This document shows, one piece after another, positions 1 through 5,378 of a DNA stretch of 6,480 bases. Numbering within the stretch: the first letter of the stretch is position 1; the number at the start of each line of letters is the position of its first letter. Origin of the DNA: Emcibacteraceae bacterium (GTDB lineage: Bacteria; Pseudomonadota; Alphaproteobacteria; Sphingomonadales; Emcibacteraceae); contig JAESUD010000276.1 in assembly GCA_016763335.1 (NCBI GenBank), positions 1 to 6,480 on the forward strand. The letters are read 5' to 3'. The position numbers were made by a program, and so were the translations under genes. The notes below the pieces were generated by a model, which saw only the letters and a list, made by a program, of their open reading frames with translations, searched no databases and had not been told where the DNA came from.

Positions 1-239
1 AAAGCTGAAATCGAAATTGGTGCATCCTGCAATCCTTCAGATCTTTTTCGTGCAGTAACGGTAATAATGTCCAATTCATAATTACTCTCCTGTGCGCTTG
101 CCACTTGATCAGTAGCTTCCTGAGCACTTGCAGTTACAGAATATCCAAAACCAGCCATTCCAAAACTTAACGCCGCAATTGCAACTCCATTTTCGTAAAC
201 CCTTTTGCGAATTCTCATGTATTTATTATCTCTATTCAT
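1..239 (-). CDS. TonB-dependent outer-membrane receptor, N-terminal 79 residues (partial)
   Basis: The reading frame starts at ATG 239 and is open to the left edge, giving 79 residues, so only the N-terminus of a protein that is usually 700-1000 residues long is present. Seen: a basic start (MNRDNKYMRIRKR), a hydrophobic stretch at about residues 18-35 and an ASA-Q signal-peptidase-like site at residues 37-40, so export to the periplasm and outer membrane is expected. Residues 57-66 (DIITVTARKR) form a typical TonB box, followed by SEGLQDAPISISA at 67-79, the opening of the plug domain. The family imports siderophores, vitamins, sugars or other large substrates using TonB energy. The substrate cannot be told because the barrel is missing. 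An AGGGA ribosome site lies 9 bases before the chosen ATG. A second in-frame ATG (codon 8) has no better site. The gene is divergent from the AraC-type regulator, which may control it. Confidence 0.9.
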   Translation of the reverse strand, partial: MNRDNKYMRIRKRVYENGVAIAALSFGMAGFGYSVTASAQEATDQVASAQESNYELDIITVTARKRSEGLQDAPISISA

Positions 240-291
240 AAATCACATTCCCTGAAATATATTTGTTGTTCAATTTTTATTTGCTTTAATT

Positions 292-305
292 ACATTTCTA
301 AAATA
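292..305 (+). repeat. Control-region motif, copy 1 (overlaps the receptor -10)
   Basis: The sequence is ACATTTCTAAAATA. Bases 293-304 recur as an exact inverted copy at 383-394, and the whole motif recurs with one T missing at 442-454. This copy covers the proposed -10 box of the receptor promoter (300-305), so a protein bound here would affect receptor transcription. It is a candidate site for the adjacent AraC-type regulator (inference). Confidence 0.5.
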
Positions 306-327
306 CCTTTGTTACAAAGATAGTCAA
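300..327 (-). promoter_or_regulatory. Probable sigma70-type promoter of the TonB-dependent receptor gene
   Basis: On the minus strand, TTGACT (322-327) is followed by a 16-base spacer and TATTTT (300-305). Transcription would start near 293, leaving a leader of roughly 55 bases before the receptor ATG at 239. The -35 is close to consensus and the -10 is moderate. The position and direction fit the receptor gene. The spacer holds a palindrome and the -10 is part of a repeated motif, both listed separately. The promoter is inferred by eye. Confidence 0.5.
307..319. promoter_or_regulatory. 13-bp perfect palindrome in the promoter spacer, candidate operator
   Basis: CTTTGT-T-ACAAAG has two perfect 6-base arms around one central base. 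It lies wholly between the -35 and -10 of the receptor promoter, where a bound dimeric repressor would block RNA polymerase. The symmetry and place are seen in the sequence. That it is an operator is inferred, and no particular regulator can be named. Confidence 0.35.
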
Positions 328-382
328 GGAATATTATATTATTTAATAAAATTTAATTTATGAAACTGATCTCGTTAATGGG

Positions 383-394
383 ATTTTAGAAATG
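383..394 (-). repeat. Control-region motif, copy 2 (inverted)
   Basis: ATTTTAGAAATG is the exact 12-base reverse complement of 293-304. The two centres are 90 bp apart, close to nine helical turns, a spacing at which DNA looping between bound proteins is conceivable. It lies upstream of the regulator's probable promoter. Confidence 0.5.
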
Positions 395-402
395 AATAAG
401 CC

Positions 403-431
403 GAAAACCGCCATACATTGCGTTTTATAAT
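403..431 (+). promoter_or_regulatory. Possible promoter of the AraC-family regulator gene
   Basis: A perfect -10 box, TATAAT, lies at 426-431. At the matching 17-base distance the -35 region is only GAAAAC (403-408), a poor match. Weak -35 boxes are common for activator-dependent promoters. An alternative -10, TATAAC, lies at 438-443 but also lacks a good -35. The start would be near 438, giving a leader of about 45 bases. Confidence 0.35.
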
Positions 432-441
432 AAATACTATA

Positions 442-454
442 ACATTCTAAAATA
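442..454 (+). repeat. Control-region motif, copy 3 (one base shorter)
   Basis: ACATTCTAAAATA matches copy 1 in the same orientation except for one missing T in the T-run. It lies just downstream of the probable regulator promoter and 16 bases before the ribosome-binding site, a location suited to autoregulation. The single-base deletion makes it a weaker match than the other two copies. Confidence 0.4.
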
Positions 455-469
455 AGGATTATTATCCTT

Positions 470-474
470 GGAGG
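470..474 (+). promoter_or_regulatory. Shine-Dalgarno site that fixes the regulator start at 483
   Basis: GGAGG lies 8 bases before ATG 483. The open frame extends upstream to a TTG at 468, but that codon overlaps this site and has no ribosome site of its own, so ATG 483 is the supported start. Confidence 0.8.
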
Positions 475-482
475 ATTGTAAA

Positions 483-1469
483 ATGTTACCTACACAAACT
501 ACACCACTCGCCAACAAACTGATTTTTGAATCAAAAGATGTTAACGAAGTCCATAGCACGATTGGAAAATACTTCAAAAAACATGAAATCAGTTTTCTAG
601 ATAAAAACGTAAATTTACACACGAAACTACATCGGACACGGATCAATCAACTTGCAATAAATGTTCTTGAGTATGGTGGCAACGTAATGGTTGACCCAGG
701 CAAGTTAGATGACTTTTATTTAATACATATAAATATTCGTGGTCAGTGCGAACTCTCCTACGACAAAGGTCACTTATCCATACAAAAAAATAATGCTGTC
801 ATCTGCACTCCTCACCGTGCACATCGATTCTGGTGGAAGCCTAATAGTCAAGTTCTCGCCATCCAAATTCCTAAACAAAGGCTAGAAGAACATGTAAGGT
901 TAGTTACCGGACTTCCTATCCGCGAAGAAATTGATTTCAAATTGGAACTCGACCTTAATTCAAATGAAATGCAGGCGTTATCAGGCTTCATTAATTTCAT
1001 GATAGATGACGCTGGTAATGATCATGGTTTATCACATCAGAAAGTAACATCCGAATATTTTGAACACGCTCTTTTGAATTCTCTGCTTCGATTACAACCA
1101 GGGTCTCACCAAGCTGCTGTTTTGCTCAATGATAACCTAACAGCCCCAGCCTATGTTCGCCGAGCCGAAAATCACATGTTATCAAACTTACATCGCTCTA
1201 TACAAATGAGTGAGCTCGCCGAAGTTGCCGGCGTCACTTCACGCACGTTAAGAACTGCTTTTCAACAATATCGCGGCACTTCTCTTGCAAGGTATTTTCT
1301 ATGTTTAAGACTTGCAGAACTACATACTCAACTAACGAGCGGGCGACCGGGACAAACTGTAACAGACATTGCATTTAATCTCGGCTTTCACCACCTCAGC
1401 AATTTTGCTGCGGCATACCGCCGAAGATATGATGAAAGCCCAGTGCAAACTCTAAAAAGAAATCAATAA
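483..1469 (+). CDS. AraC-family transcriptional regulator
   Basis: This 328-residue protein is a cytoplasmic DNA-binding regulator. The C-terminal third carries the double helix-turn-helix of the AraC/XylS family: the first helix-turn-helix at about residues 240-265 (MSELAEVAGVTSRTLRTAFQ) and the second at about 291-324 (TVTDIAFNLGFHHLSNFAAA, then YRRRYDESP). The LGFHHLSNFAAAYRRRYDESP segment is the usual family signature. The N-terminal part, about residues 20-180, looks like the AraC_binding_2-type effector and dimerization domain, including a CTPHRAHRFWWKP-like turn. The effector is not predictable. ATG 483 is used because GGAGG precedes it by 8 bases. The gene is divergent from a TonB-dependent receptor gene, with repeated motifs between them, and convergent with the AhpD-like gene, whose stop is 3 bases away. 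Control of the receptor, the AhpD-like gene or both is plausible but inferred. The family call is firm and the target is not. Confidence 0.93.
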   Translation: MLPTQTTPLANKLIFESKDVNEVHSTIGKYFKKHEISFLDKNVNLHTKLHRTRINQLAINVLEYGGNVMVDPGKLDDFYLIHINIRGQCELSYDKGHLSIQKNNAVICTPHRAHRFWWKPNSQVLAIQIPKQRLEEHVRLVTGLPIREEIDFKLELDLNSNEMQALSGFINFMIDDAGNDHGLSHQKVTSEYFEHALLNSLLRLQPGSHQAAVLLNDNLTAPAYVRRAENHMLSNLHRSIQMSELAEVAGVTSRTLRTAFQQYRGTSLARYFLCLRLAELHTQLTSGRPGQTVTDIAFNLGFHHLSNFAAAYRRRYDESPVQTLKRNQ

Positions 1470-1472
1470 TGT

Positions 1473-2069
1473 TTAAGGCTTATCCGCGTGCTTTCCAAGT
1501 TCCCAATTCTTCTTATCCAACACCTTAGCTGCGATCTTACTCGGCGTATATTCCAACCGAGTAGCGACAGTATCATTCCACCTGTTCCAAAAGCCAAACT
1601 GACATATTACCATTAATAACTGAGTAATTTCATCTTCACTATAATGTTCCCGCAGAGCATCAAAATGTTCCGAAGTTACTTTTGTTGGCACTTGACTGGA
1701 ATCATTTGCAAATTTAAGGGCTACTCTTTCAGCACCTGAAAATAATGGGCTAGTTTCATATTCCCATACGGCGGCAACTTTTTCTTCTGCAACACCATCT
1801 TCTGCTGCTTTATTAGCTGTATGTGCCGTGCAATAGCGGCACCCGGCAGCCGCACTAGAAACTAACCCGACAAGATGCAAAAGTGGTGCTGGTAAAGTAG
1901 AGTTTGTATATATAGAAATGCAAAATTCCATGAATGCTTCGGTTGCTTCTGGCATGCGCGCCATCGTCAAAACATCATTTGGCAAGAAACCTAAAAATTG
2001 TTCTGTTTTCTTAAAAGTTGATTCAAGCTGTGGTAAATCTTCTCTCTTTAAAGGCGTTAGGTGCGACAT
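1473..2069 (-). CDS. AhpD-like / carboxymuconolactone decarboxylase family protein
   Basis: This 198-residue, probably cytoplasmic protein belongs to the CMD/AhpD fold family, which includes alkylhydroperoxide reductase partners and uncharacterized peroxidase-related enzymes. The mark is the two-cysteine helix AAGCRYCTAHTANKA, with C77, C80 and H83, preceded by LLHLVGLVSSA. A later FGFWNRWNDTVATRLE segment (about 158-173) is common in the longer members of the family. The classical AhpD relay is E-x11-CxxC-x3-H; here the E position is H65 and the spacing after C80 is two residues, so peroxidase activity should not be assumed. The start is supported by AGGAG at 2076-2080, six bases before the ATG. 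I could not find a good promoter upstream. The gene runs tail to tail with the AraC-type regulator. There is no sign of truncation. The substrate is unknown. Confidence 0.85.
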   Translation of the reverse strand: MSHLTPLKREDLPQLESTFKKTEQFLGFLPNDVLTMARMPEATEAFMEFCISIYTNSTLPAPLLHLVGLVSSAAAGCRYCTAHTANKAAEDGVAEEKVAAVWEYETSPLFSGAERVALKFANDSSQVPTKVTSEHFDALREHYSEDEITQLLMVICQFGFWNRWNDTVATRLEYTPSKIAAKVLDKKNWELGKHADKP

Positions 2070-2212
2070 TTTTTTCTCCTATGATTAAATTAAACAAAAT
2101 TTATTAAGAGTAATTGCCACAAAACAGCAAGAAGCATTTTACTTGAGCTACACTTAACCGATAGAATAATTCCAATGAACGCTAATTACTTCCGGAATGT
2201 GATAAAACAGAT

Positions 2213-2240
2213 TTGTTATACATTTTTTAAATTGTATAAT
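2213..2240 (+). promoter_or_regulatory. Promoter-like element with embedded dyad, no clear downstream gene
   Basis: TTGTTA (2213-2218), a 16-base spacer and a perfect TATAAT (2235-2240) read on the plus strand. The same stretch is a dyad: TTATACA (2216-2222) and TGTATAA (2233-2239) are perfect 7-base arms around a 10-base AT-rich loop. Nothing recognizable follows on the plus strand before the 3' end of nhaA. It could be a chance AT-rich promoter, a small-RNA promoter or an operator for the minus-strand AhpD-like gene. Confidence 0.3.
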
Positions 2241-2449
2241 AAGTGCGTATAAGTATGAACGGATTTGATGTTTTCAACAGTTCTAATGTCGGTTTTTCTT
2301 CATGGTAAAGTCCGCTGCAACACGGGTGGCAACAAACTCGATTTTTAACTATGATTTGCATCCAAATTTCATAACAAAACAAAACTTATACAGGTTAAAA
2401 AATATGTGTTATTCCCATTTGAGATTAAGAATAATTTCGCTCATAAGTT

Positions 2450-2475
2450 AATTCTAAACAACACTACTGGTTGTC
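2450..2475 (-). terminator. Weak candidate terminator after nhaA
   Basis: ACAAC (2458-2462) and GTTGT (2470-2474) can form a 5-bp stem with a 7-base loop, starting about 18 bases past the nhaA stop. On the RNA it is followed by an imperfect U-run (TTTAGAATT). The stem is short and poor in G+C, so it is at best inefficient. Confidence 0.25.
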
Positions 2476-2491
2476 TGGATGCAGGTGATTG

Positions 2492-3658
2492 TTATGCGTC
2501 TTTAGCAAACTTAAGAATTAAATAACCAACAATTCCAGATACAAACGAGCCAATAAGTATTGCTAATTTATCCGTGTACTGAAAAATATTATCATCTTCA
2601 AATGCTAATGAAACAATAAATAAGCTCATCGTAAAACCAACACCGGTTAATATAGAAACACCATAAAGTTGCATCCAGTTACTACCCTCGGGTAATTTTG
2701 CGAGATTAAATTTTATCGCAATAAAGCTAAAACCAAATACACCAAGCTGTTTGCCGAAAAACAATCCAAGCATGATCCCTAATGGCACAGCGTTAGACAT
2801 TTGGTTAAATGATATTTCTGTAATATTTACTCCCGCATTTACAAAAGCAAATAAAGGGAGAATGAAAAACGCCACCCAAAAATGGAGGTTATGTTCTATT
2901 TCTTTAAGGGGAGAAAATGGTCGTTTATTTTCATCTATTGCATTTAACGGAATTGTAAATGCCAACGCTACCCCGGCAAGAGTTGCATGAACACCGGATT
3001 TAAGAACACTAATCCATAGAATTGTGCCTACAATAAAATAAGCTGCTTTTCTTGAGACCCCAAACATATTTAAAAGAATTAAAGCAGCCAAAGAAACAAA
3101 AGCGACGATAATGGATAGGGTAGATATTTCTGCTGTATAAAAAAGGGCGATTATTACGATCGCTCCTAAATCGTCAATAATTGCTAATGTCATCAGAAAT
3201 ATTTTAAGAGAGATGGGCACCCGTTTTCCCAGTAGAGAAAGTATGCCTAATGCGAAAGCAATATCCGTCGCGGTTGGCACTGCCCAGCCATTTGCAGCAA
3301 TCGGATTATTTTGATTTAATGCTAAATAAATTCCTGCGGGAACAACCATGCCGCCGATGGCTGCTATTCCCGGCAAAGCTATTTGGCTTAAGGACGATAA
3401 ATGACCTTCCAGTATCTCTCTTTTAACTTCAAGACCTATTAGTAAAAAGAAAATAGCCATTAACCCATCGTTTATCCAATGGTAAAGCGATTTATCAAGA
3501 TGTAAGGACCCAAACCGTATTTCTACGGGGATATGTAAAAACGATTCATATATTGGCGCCATGAAAGTATTGCTTAAGAGAAGCGCCAGAATAGTTGTGA
3601 ATATTAATAAGATGCCACTCGACGACTCTTTTTTTATAAATTCTTCGATAAAATTCAT
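2492..3658 (-). CDS. nhaA: Na+/H+ antiporter NhaA
   Basis: This 388-residue inner-membrane antiporter has the same length as the E. coli protein. NhaA exports Na+ or Li+ in exchange for two H+ and serves sodium tolerance and pH homeostasis. Seen: about twelve hydrophobic segments after a short amphipathic N-terminus; GLEVKREI at about 75-82; PTATDIAFALG with D132, matching E. coli D133; LAIIDDLGAI with the ion-binding pair D162/D163, matching D163/D164; SGVHATLAGV with H224, near the pH-sensing H225; IEHNLHFWVAFFILPLFAF with E255; and GKQLG with K303, matching K300. All key residues are kept, so an active protein is expected. AAAGGG at 3665-3670, six bases before the ATG, supports the start. 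No nhaR-type regulator gene lies next to it, unlike in E. coli. The gene stands alone, with a long AT-rich leader. No truncation or frameshift is seen. Confidence 0.97.
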   Translation of the reverse strand: MNFIEEFIKKESSSGILLIFTTILALLLSNTFMAPIYESFLHIPVEIRFGSLHLDKSLYHWINDGLMAIFFLLIGLEVKREILEGHLSSLSQIALPGIAAIGGMVVPAGIYLALNQNNPIAANGWAVPTATDIAFALGILSLLGKRVPISLKIFLMTLAIIDDLGAIVIIALFYTAEISTLSIIVAFVSLAALILLNMFGVSRKAAYFIVGTILWISVLKSGVHATLAGVALAFTIPLNAIDENKRPFSPLKEIEHNLHFWVAFFILPLFAFVNAGVNITEISFNQMSNAVPLGIMLGLFFGKQLGVFGFSFIAIKFNLAKLPEGSNWMQLYGVSILTGVGFTMSLFIVSLAFEDDNIFQYTDKLAILIGSFVSGIVGYLILKFAKDA

Positions 3659-4033
3659 TAATATCCCTTTCTAAGGCCTTCTCTAGACATAATATATCGC
3701 TAATAAACAACTATTGATATAAAAACTCTCCCCAGTTCATTTTGTCATATTCCCCCCTTATGATTTACAAGTTAAAGTATTATAATACCATATTTTTTCA
3801 ATATTGCTTGTTTTCAACAATTAAATCCTTCCAACAAAAATTAGTGACATAATATCAATTTAGTCAGTTATATACATCAAGCCAAAAGCACCAATTCCCT
3901 TCAACCTTCTGTTTTTATATGTGATTCGTATCATTTCTTGATTTTTTTGAACCAAAGTACAACATTGCCAAAAATGGAAAAGGTTCTGTAAAAAGAAACA
4001 AATAAAATTGGAAAGAATTTTTTGGAACAATAC
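3659..4033. other. Long AT-rich upstream region of nhaA, no gene supported
   Basis: This stretch of about 375 bases lies between the nhaA start and the tRNA-Lys terminator and must contain the nhaA promoter. On the minus strand a TATAAT appears in the AT-rich block near 3780, but no -35 at correct spacing is convincing. A strong AAGGGGGG ribosome-like site (3752-3759) precedes two overlapping micro-frames, listed separately. No conserved riboswitch or RNA could be recognized by eye. Confidence 0.5.
3711..3759 (-). other. Putative nhaA leader micro-ORFs with a strong ribosome site
   Basis: On the minus strand, AAGGGGGG (3752-3759) precedes ATG 3748, which opens a three-codon frame (M-T-K, stop 3737-3739). 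Its stop overlaps, as ATGA, a second ATG at 3740 that opens a nine-codon frame (MNWGEFLYQ, stop 3711-3713). The second stop is about 50 bases before the nhaA start. The ribosome site is at least as good as that of nhaA. This may be a translated leader that affects nhaA expression, or chance. No known leader peptide was recognized. Confidence 0.2.
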
Positions 4034-4072
4034 AAAAAAACCCTCTAAGTCATTAAGACTTAAAGGGTTTTT
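4034..4072 (-). terminator. Intrinsic terminator of tRNA-Lys (and possibly of the tgt operon)
   Basis: Just past the tRNA CCA end, the minus strand reads an 11-bp stem: CCCTTTAAGTC (4057-4067), a 5-base loop (4052-4056) and GACTTAGAGGG (4041-4051), with one G.U pair. Seven T follow (4040-4034). This is a textbook rho-independent terminator. On the other strand the stem is followed by five T, so weak action on plus-strand transcripts is possible. Confidence 0.92.
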
Positions 4073-4073
4073 G

Positions 4074-4149
4074 TGGTGAGCCCGACGGGGTTCGAACCTG
4101 TGACCTACTGATTAAAAGTCAGTTGCTCTACCAGCTGAGCTACGGGCCC
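4074..4149 (-). tRNA. tRNA-Lys (anticodon TTT)
   Basis: This 76-base gene includes an encoded CCA end (4074-4076). The cloverleaf can be drawn directly: acceptor stem GGGCCCG with CGGGCTC (one G.T pair), D-arm GCTC/GAGC, anticodon stem ACTGA/TCAGT around loop CTTTTAA, which gives anticodon TTT for lysine, and T-loop TTCGAAC. The T-stem ACAGG/CCCGT has one A.C mismatch in the middle (positions 51-63 in standard numbering), which is unusual; all other stems are intact. The gene has its own promoter and a terminator right after it. It lies 80 bases downstream of tgt on the same strand, so it may also receive read-through from that operon. Confidence 0.96.
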
Positions 4150-4156
4150 TCAAGAA

Positions 4157-4187
4157 GAGGTGAGCGGAACATAAGGCCACTTACCTC
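4157..4187. repeat. Imperfect inverted repeat centred on the tRNA-Lys -10 box
   Basis: GAGGTGAGCGG (4157-4167) and CCACTTACCTC (4177-4187) pair over 11 positions with one mismatch and one G.T. The 9-base loop (4168-4176) contains the -10 box. It could act as an operator on DNA, or fold as a hairpin in RNA reading through from tgt, where it lacks a proper U-run. The true role is unknown. Confidence 0.5.
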
Positions 4188-4196
4188 AATGGTCAA
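4168..4196 (-). promoter_or_regulatory. Promoter of tRNA-Lys
   Basis: On the minus strand, TTGACC (4191-4196), a spacer of exactly 17 bases and TATGTT (4168-4173) match sigma70 spacing well. Transcription would start near 4161, about 12 bases before the mature tRNA 5' end at 4149. The distance and strand fit the tRNA gene. Confidence 0.65.
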
Positions 4197-4229
4197 TAGT
4201 GATTTTACCACTTTTTTATTTTTATTTCA

Positions 4230-5366
4230 TCATATTGGTTCAATGTCACCTAAAGCGCGGGTTTTATGGAATATCTCAACAAATTTTACCAACTGTTTTT
4301 GTGAAATCGCGTCCCGTAATCCGGCCATTAGATCCTGATAATAGGTAAGATTATGTTCGGTCATCAACATCGGCCCTAAAATTTCACCACTACGGATCAA
4401 ATGCGCAATATAAGCCCGGCTATAATTCACACAGGCCGAGCATTTACATTCAGCATCAATGGGACGCGGATCATCAATATGACGGGCGTTTTTCATGTTA
4501 ACCGTACCCCGACGGGTAAAGGCTTGCCCGGTACGGCCTGAGCGCGACGGCATCACGCAATCAAACATATCAATGCCGCGCTCCACAGCGCCGACAATAT
4601 CATCAGGCTTGCCAACCCCCATCAAATAACGCGGTTTTGTCTTTGGCATCATAGGCATAGTGTAATCCAGCACTTCAAACATAACGTCCTGCCCCTCACC
4701 CACGGCAAGGCCGCCAATGGCGTAGCCATCAAAAGGGATATCCTTAAGCGCCGCCGCAGAATGGTGGCGAAGTTTTTCAAAAACACCGCCTTGCACAATG
4801 CCAAAAATCGCATTTTCACTGGCATGGTCCGATCCGTTATGAAATGCATCATATGACCGCTTTGCCCAGCGCATGGAAAGCAGCATGCTTTCTTCGGTTT
4901 GTTTTTCCGTTGCTGGATACGGGGTACATTCATCAAATGCCATAACAATATTAGCGCCCAACAGCCGTTGAATTTCCATGCTTCGTTCAGGGCTAAGCAT
5001 ATGCTTGCTACCGTCGATATGCGACTGAAATGAAACACCGTCTTCGGTGATTTTTCTAAGTTTTGCCAGTGACATTACCTGAAAACCACCCGAATCAGTC
5101 AAAATCGGCCCCGACCAGTTCATAAATTTATGAAGGCCACCAAGCCTCGCAATGCGTTCCGCCGTCGGCCTAAGCATAAGATGATAGGTGTTACCAAGCA
5201 GAATATCAGCACCGGTTTCACGCACTGTTTCCGGTTTCATGGCCTTAACGGTGGCGGCGGTACCGACCGGCATAAAGGCCGGCGTGCGGATATCACCACG
5301 AATGGTTTTAATCACACCTGTTCGGGCATTTCCGTCGGTGTTGGTTATGTCCATTTCAAAACTCAT
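4230..5366 (-). CDS. tgt: Queuine tRNA-guanine transglycosylase
   Basis: This 378-residue enzyme (E. coli Tgt is 375) swaps guanine 34 of tRNAs with GUN anticodons (Asp, Asn, His, Tyr) for the queuine precursor preQ1, in the cytoplasm. Seen: [12 protein letters not shown] with the active-site D91; GIVQGG at about 189-194; GGLAVGE at about 218-224; [11 protein letters not shown] with the nucleophile-position D269; and a zinc site C307, C309, C312 (CKCSAC) with H338 in LMTEHN. All key residues are present. The frame is open upstream to 5438, inside queA. The start at 5366 is preferred because GAGG (5375-5378) lies 8 bases before it and because [12 protein letters not shown] aligns with the known family N-terminus. 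It begins 10 bases after the queA stop in the same operon. The next enzyme, QueA, acts on the Tgt product. Downstream is tRNA-Lys, with no good terminator between. Confidence 0.97.
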   Translation of the reverse strand: MSFEMDITNTDGNARTGVIKTIRGDIRTPAFMPVGTAATVKAMKPETVRETGADILLGNTYHLMLRPTAERIARLGGLHKFMNWSGPILTDSGGFQVMSLAKLRKITEDGVSFQSHIDGSKHMLSPERSMEIQRLLGANIVMAFDECTPYPATEKQTEESMLLSMRWAKRSYDAFHNGSDHASENAIFGIVQGGVFEKLRHHSAAALKDIPFDGYAIGGLAVGEGQDVMFEVLDYTMPMMPKTKPRYLMGVGKPDDIVGAVERGIDMFDCVMPSRSGRTGQAFTRRGTVNMKNARHIDDPRPIDAECKCSACVNYSRAYIAHLIRSGEILGPMLMTEHNLTYYQDLMAGLRDAISQKQLVKFVEIFHKTRALGDIEPI

Positions 5367-5374
5367 GTTTGATA

Positions 5375-5378
5375 CCTC
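5375..5378 (-). promoter_or_regulatory. tgt ribosome site overlapping the queA stop codon
   Basis: The minus strand reads TGAGG, where TGA (5377-5379) ends queA and GAGG (5375-5378) is the ribosome site for tgt, 8 bases before ATG 5366. This decides the tgt start against the two upstream in-frame ATGs and suggests translational coupling. Confidence 0.7.

Larger units (their letters stand above)
2070..2491. other. 422-bp AT-rich intergenic region between the AhpD-like gene and nhaA
   Basis: No gene is supported here. It holds, from left to right: the AhpD-like gene's ribosome site (2076-2080); a plus-strand promoter-like dyad (2213-2240); a 17-codon open frame (2255-2308) with no ribosome site; a short GC-richer patch around 2310-2340 with the pentamer GCAAC twice; and a weak hairpin past the nhaA stop (2458-2474). 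It is the 5' region of the AhpD-like gene and the 3' region of nhaA, both on the minus strand. Confidence 0.6.

Noticed and set aside
468..482. Upstream TTG start for the AraC-type regulator
   Set aside because: The TTG overlaps the GGAGG ribosome site that serves ATG 483 and has no site of its own.
437..646. 69-codon open frame on the minus strand
   Set aside because: It is antisense to the start of the AraC-type regulator, with no family likeness and no supported ribosome site.
2255..2308. 17-codon plus-strand frame as a real gene; its start faintly recalls small heat-shock protein N-termini
   Set aside because: It stops after 17 codons, no downstream frame continues the likeness and there is no ribosome site.
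2751..2990. 79-codon open frame on the plus strand
   Set aside because: It lies wholly antisense inside nhaA, whose protein is complete and conserved.
3758..3817. 19-codon TTG-started frame on the minus strand with a GGAAGG upstream
   Set aside because: It is short, AT-driven and uses a rare start. It has no likeness to a known peptide, and the ribosome site may be chance.
4123..4338. 71-codon open frame on the plus strand
   Set aside because: It runs across the tRNA gene and the 3' end of tgt, so it is a chance frame.
4649..5038. 129-codon open frame on the minus strand
   Set aside because: It is an alternative frame inside tgt; the tgt frame has all catalytic and zinc residues.
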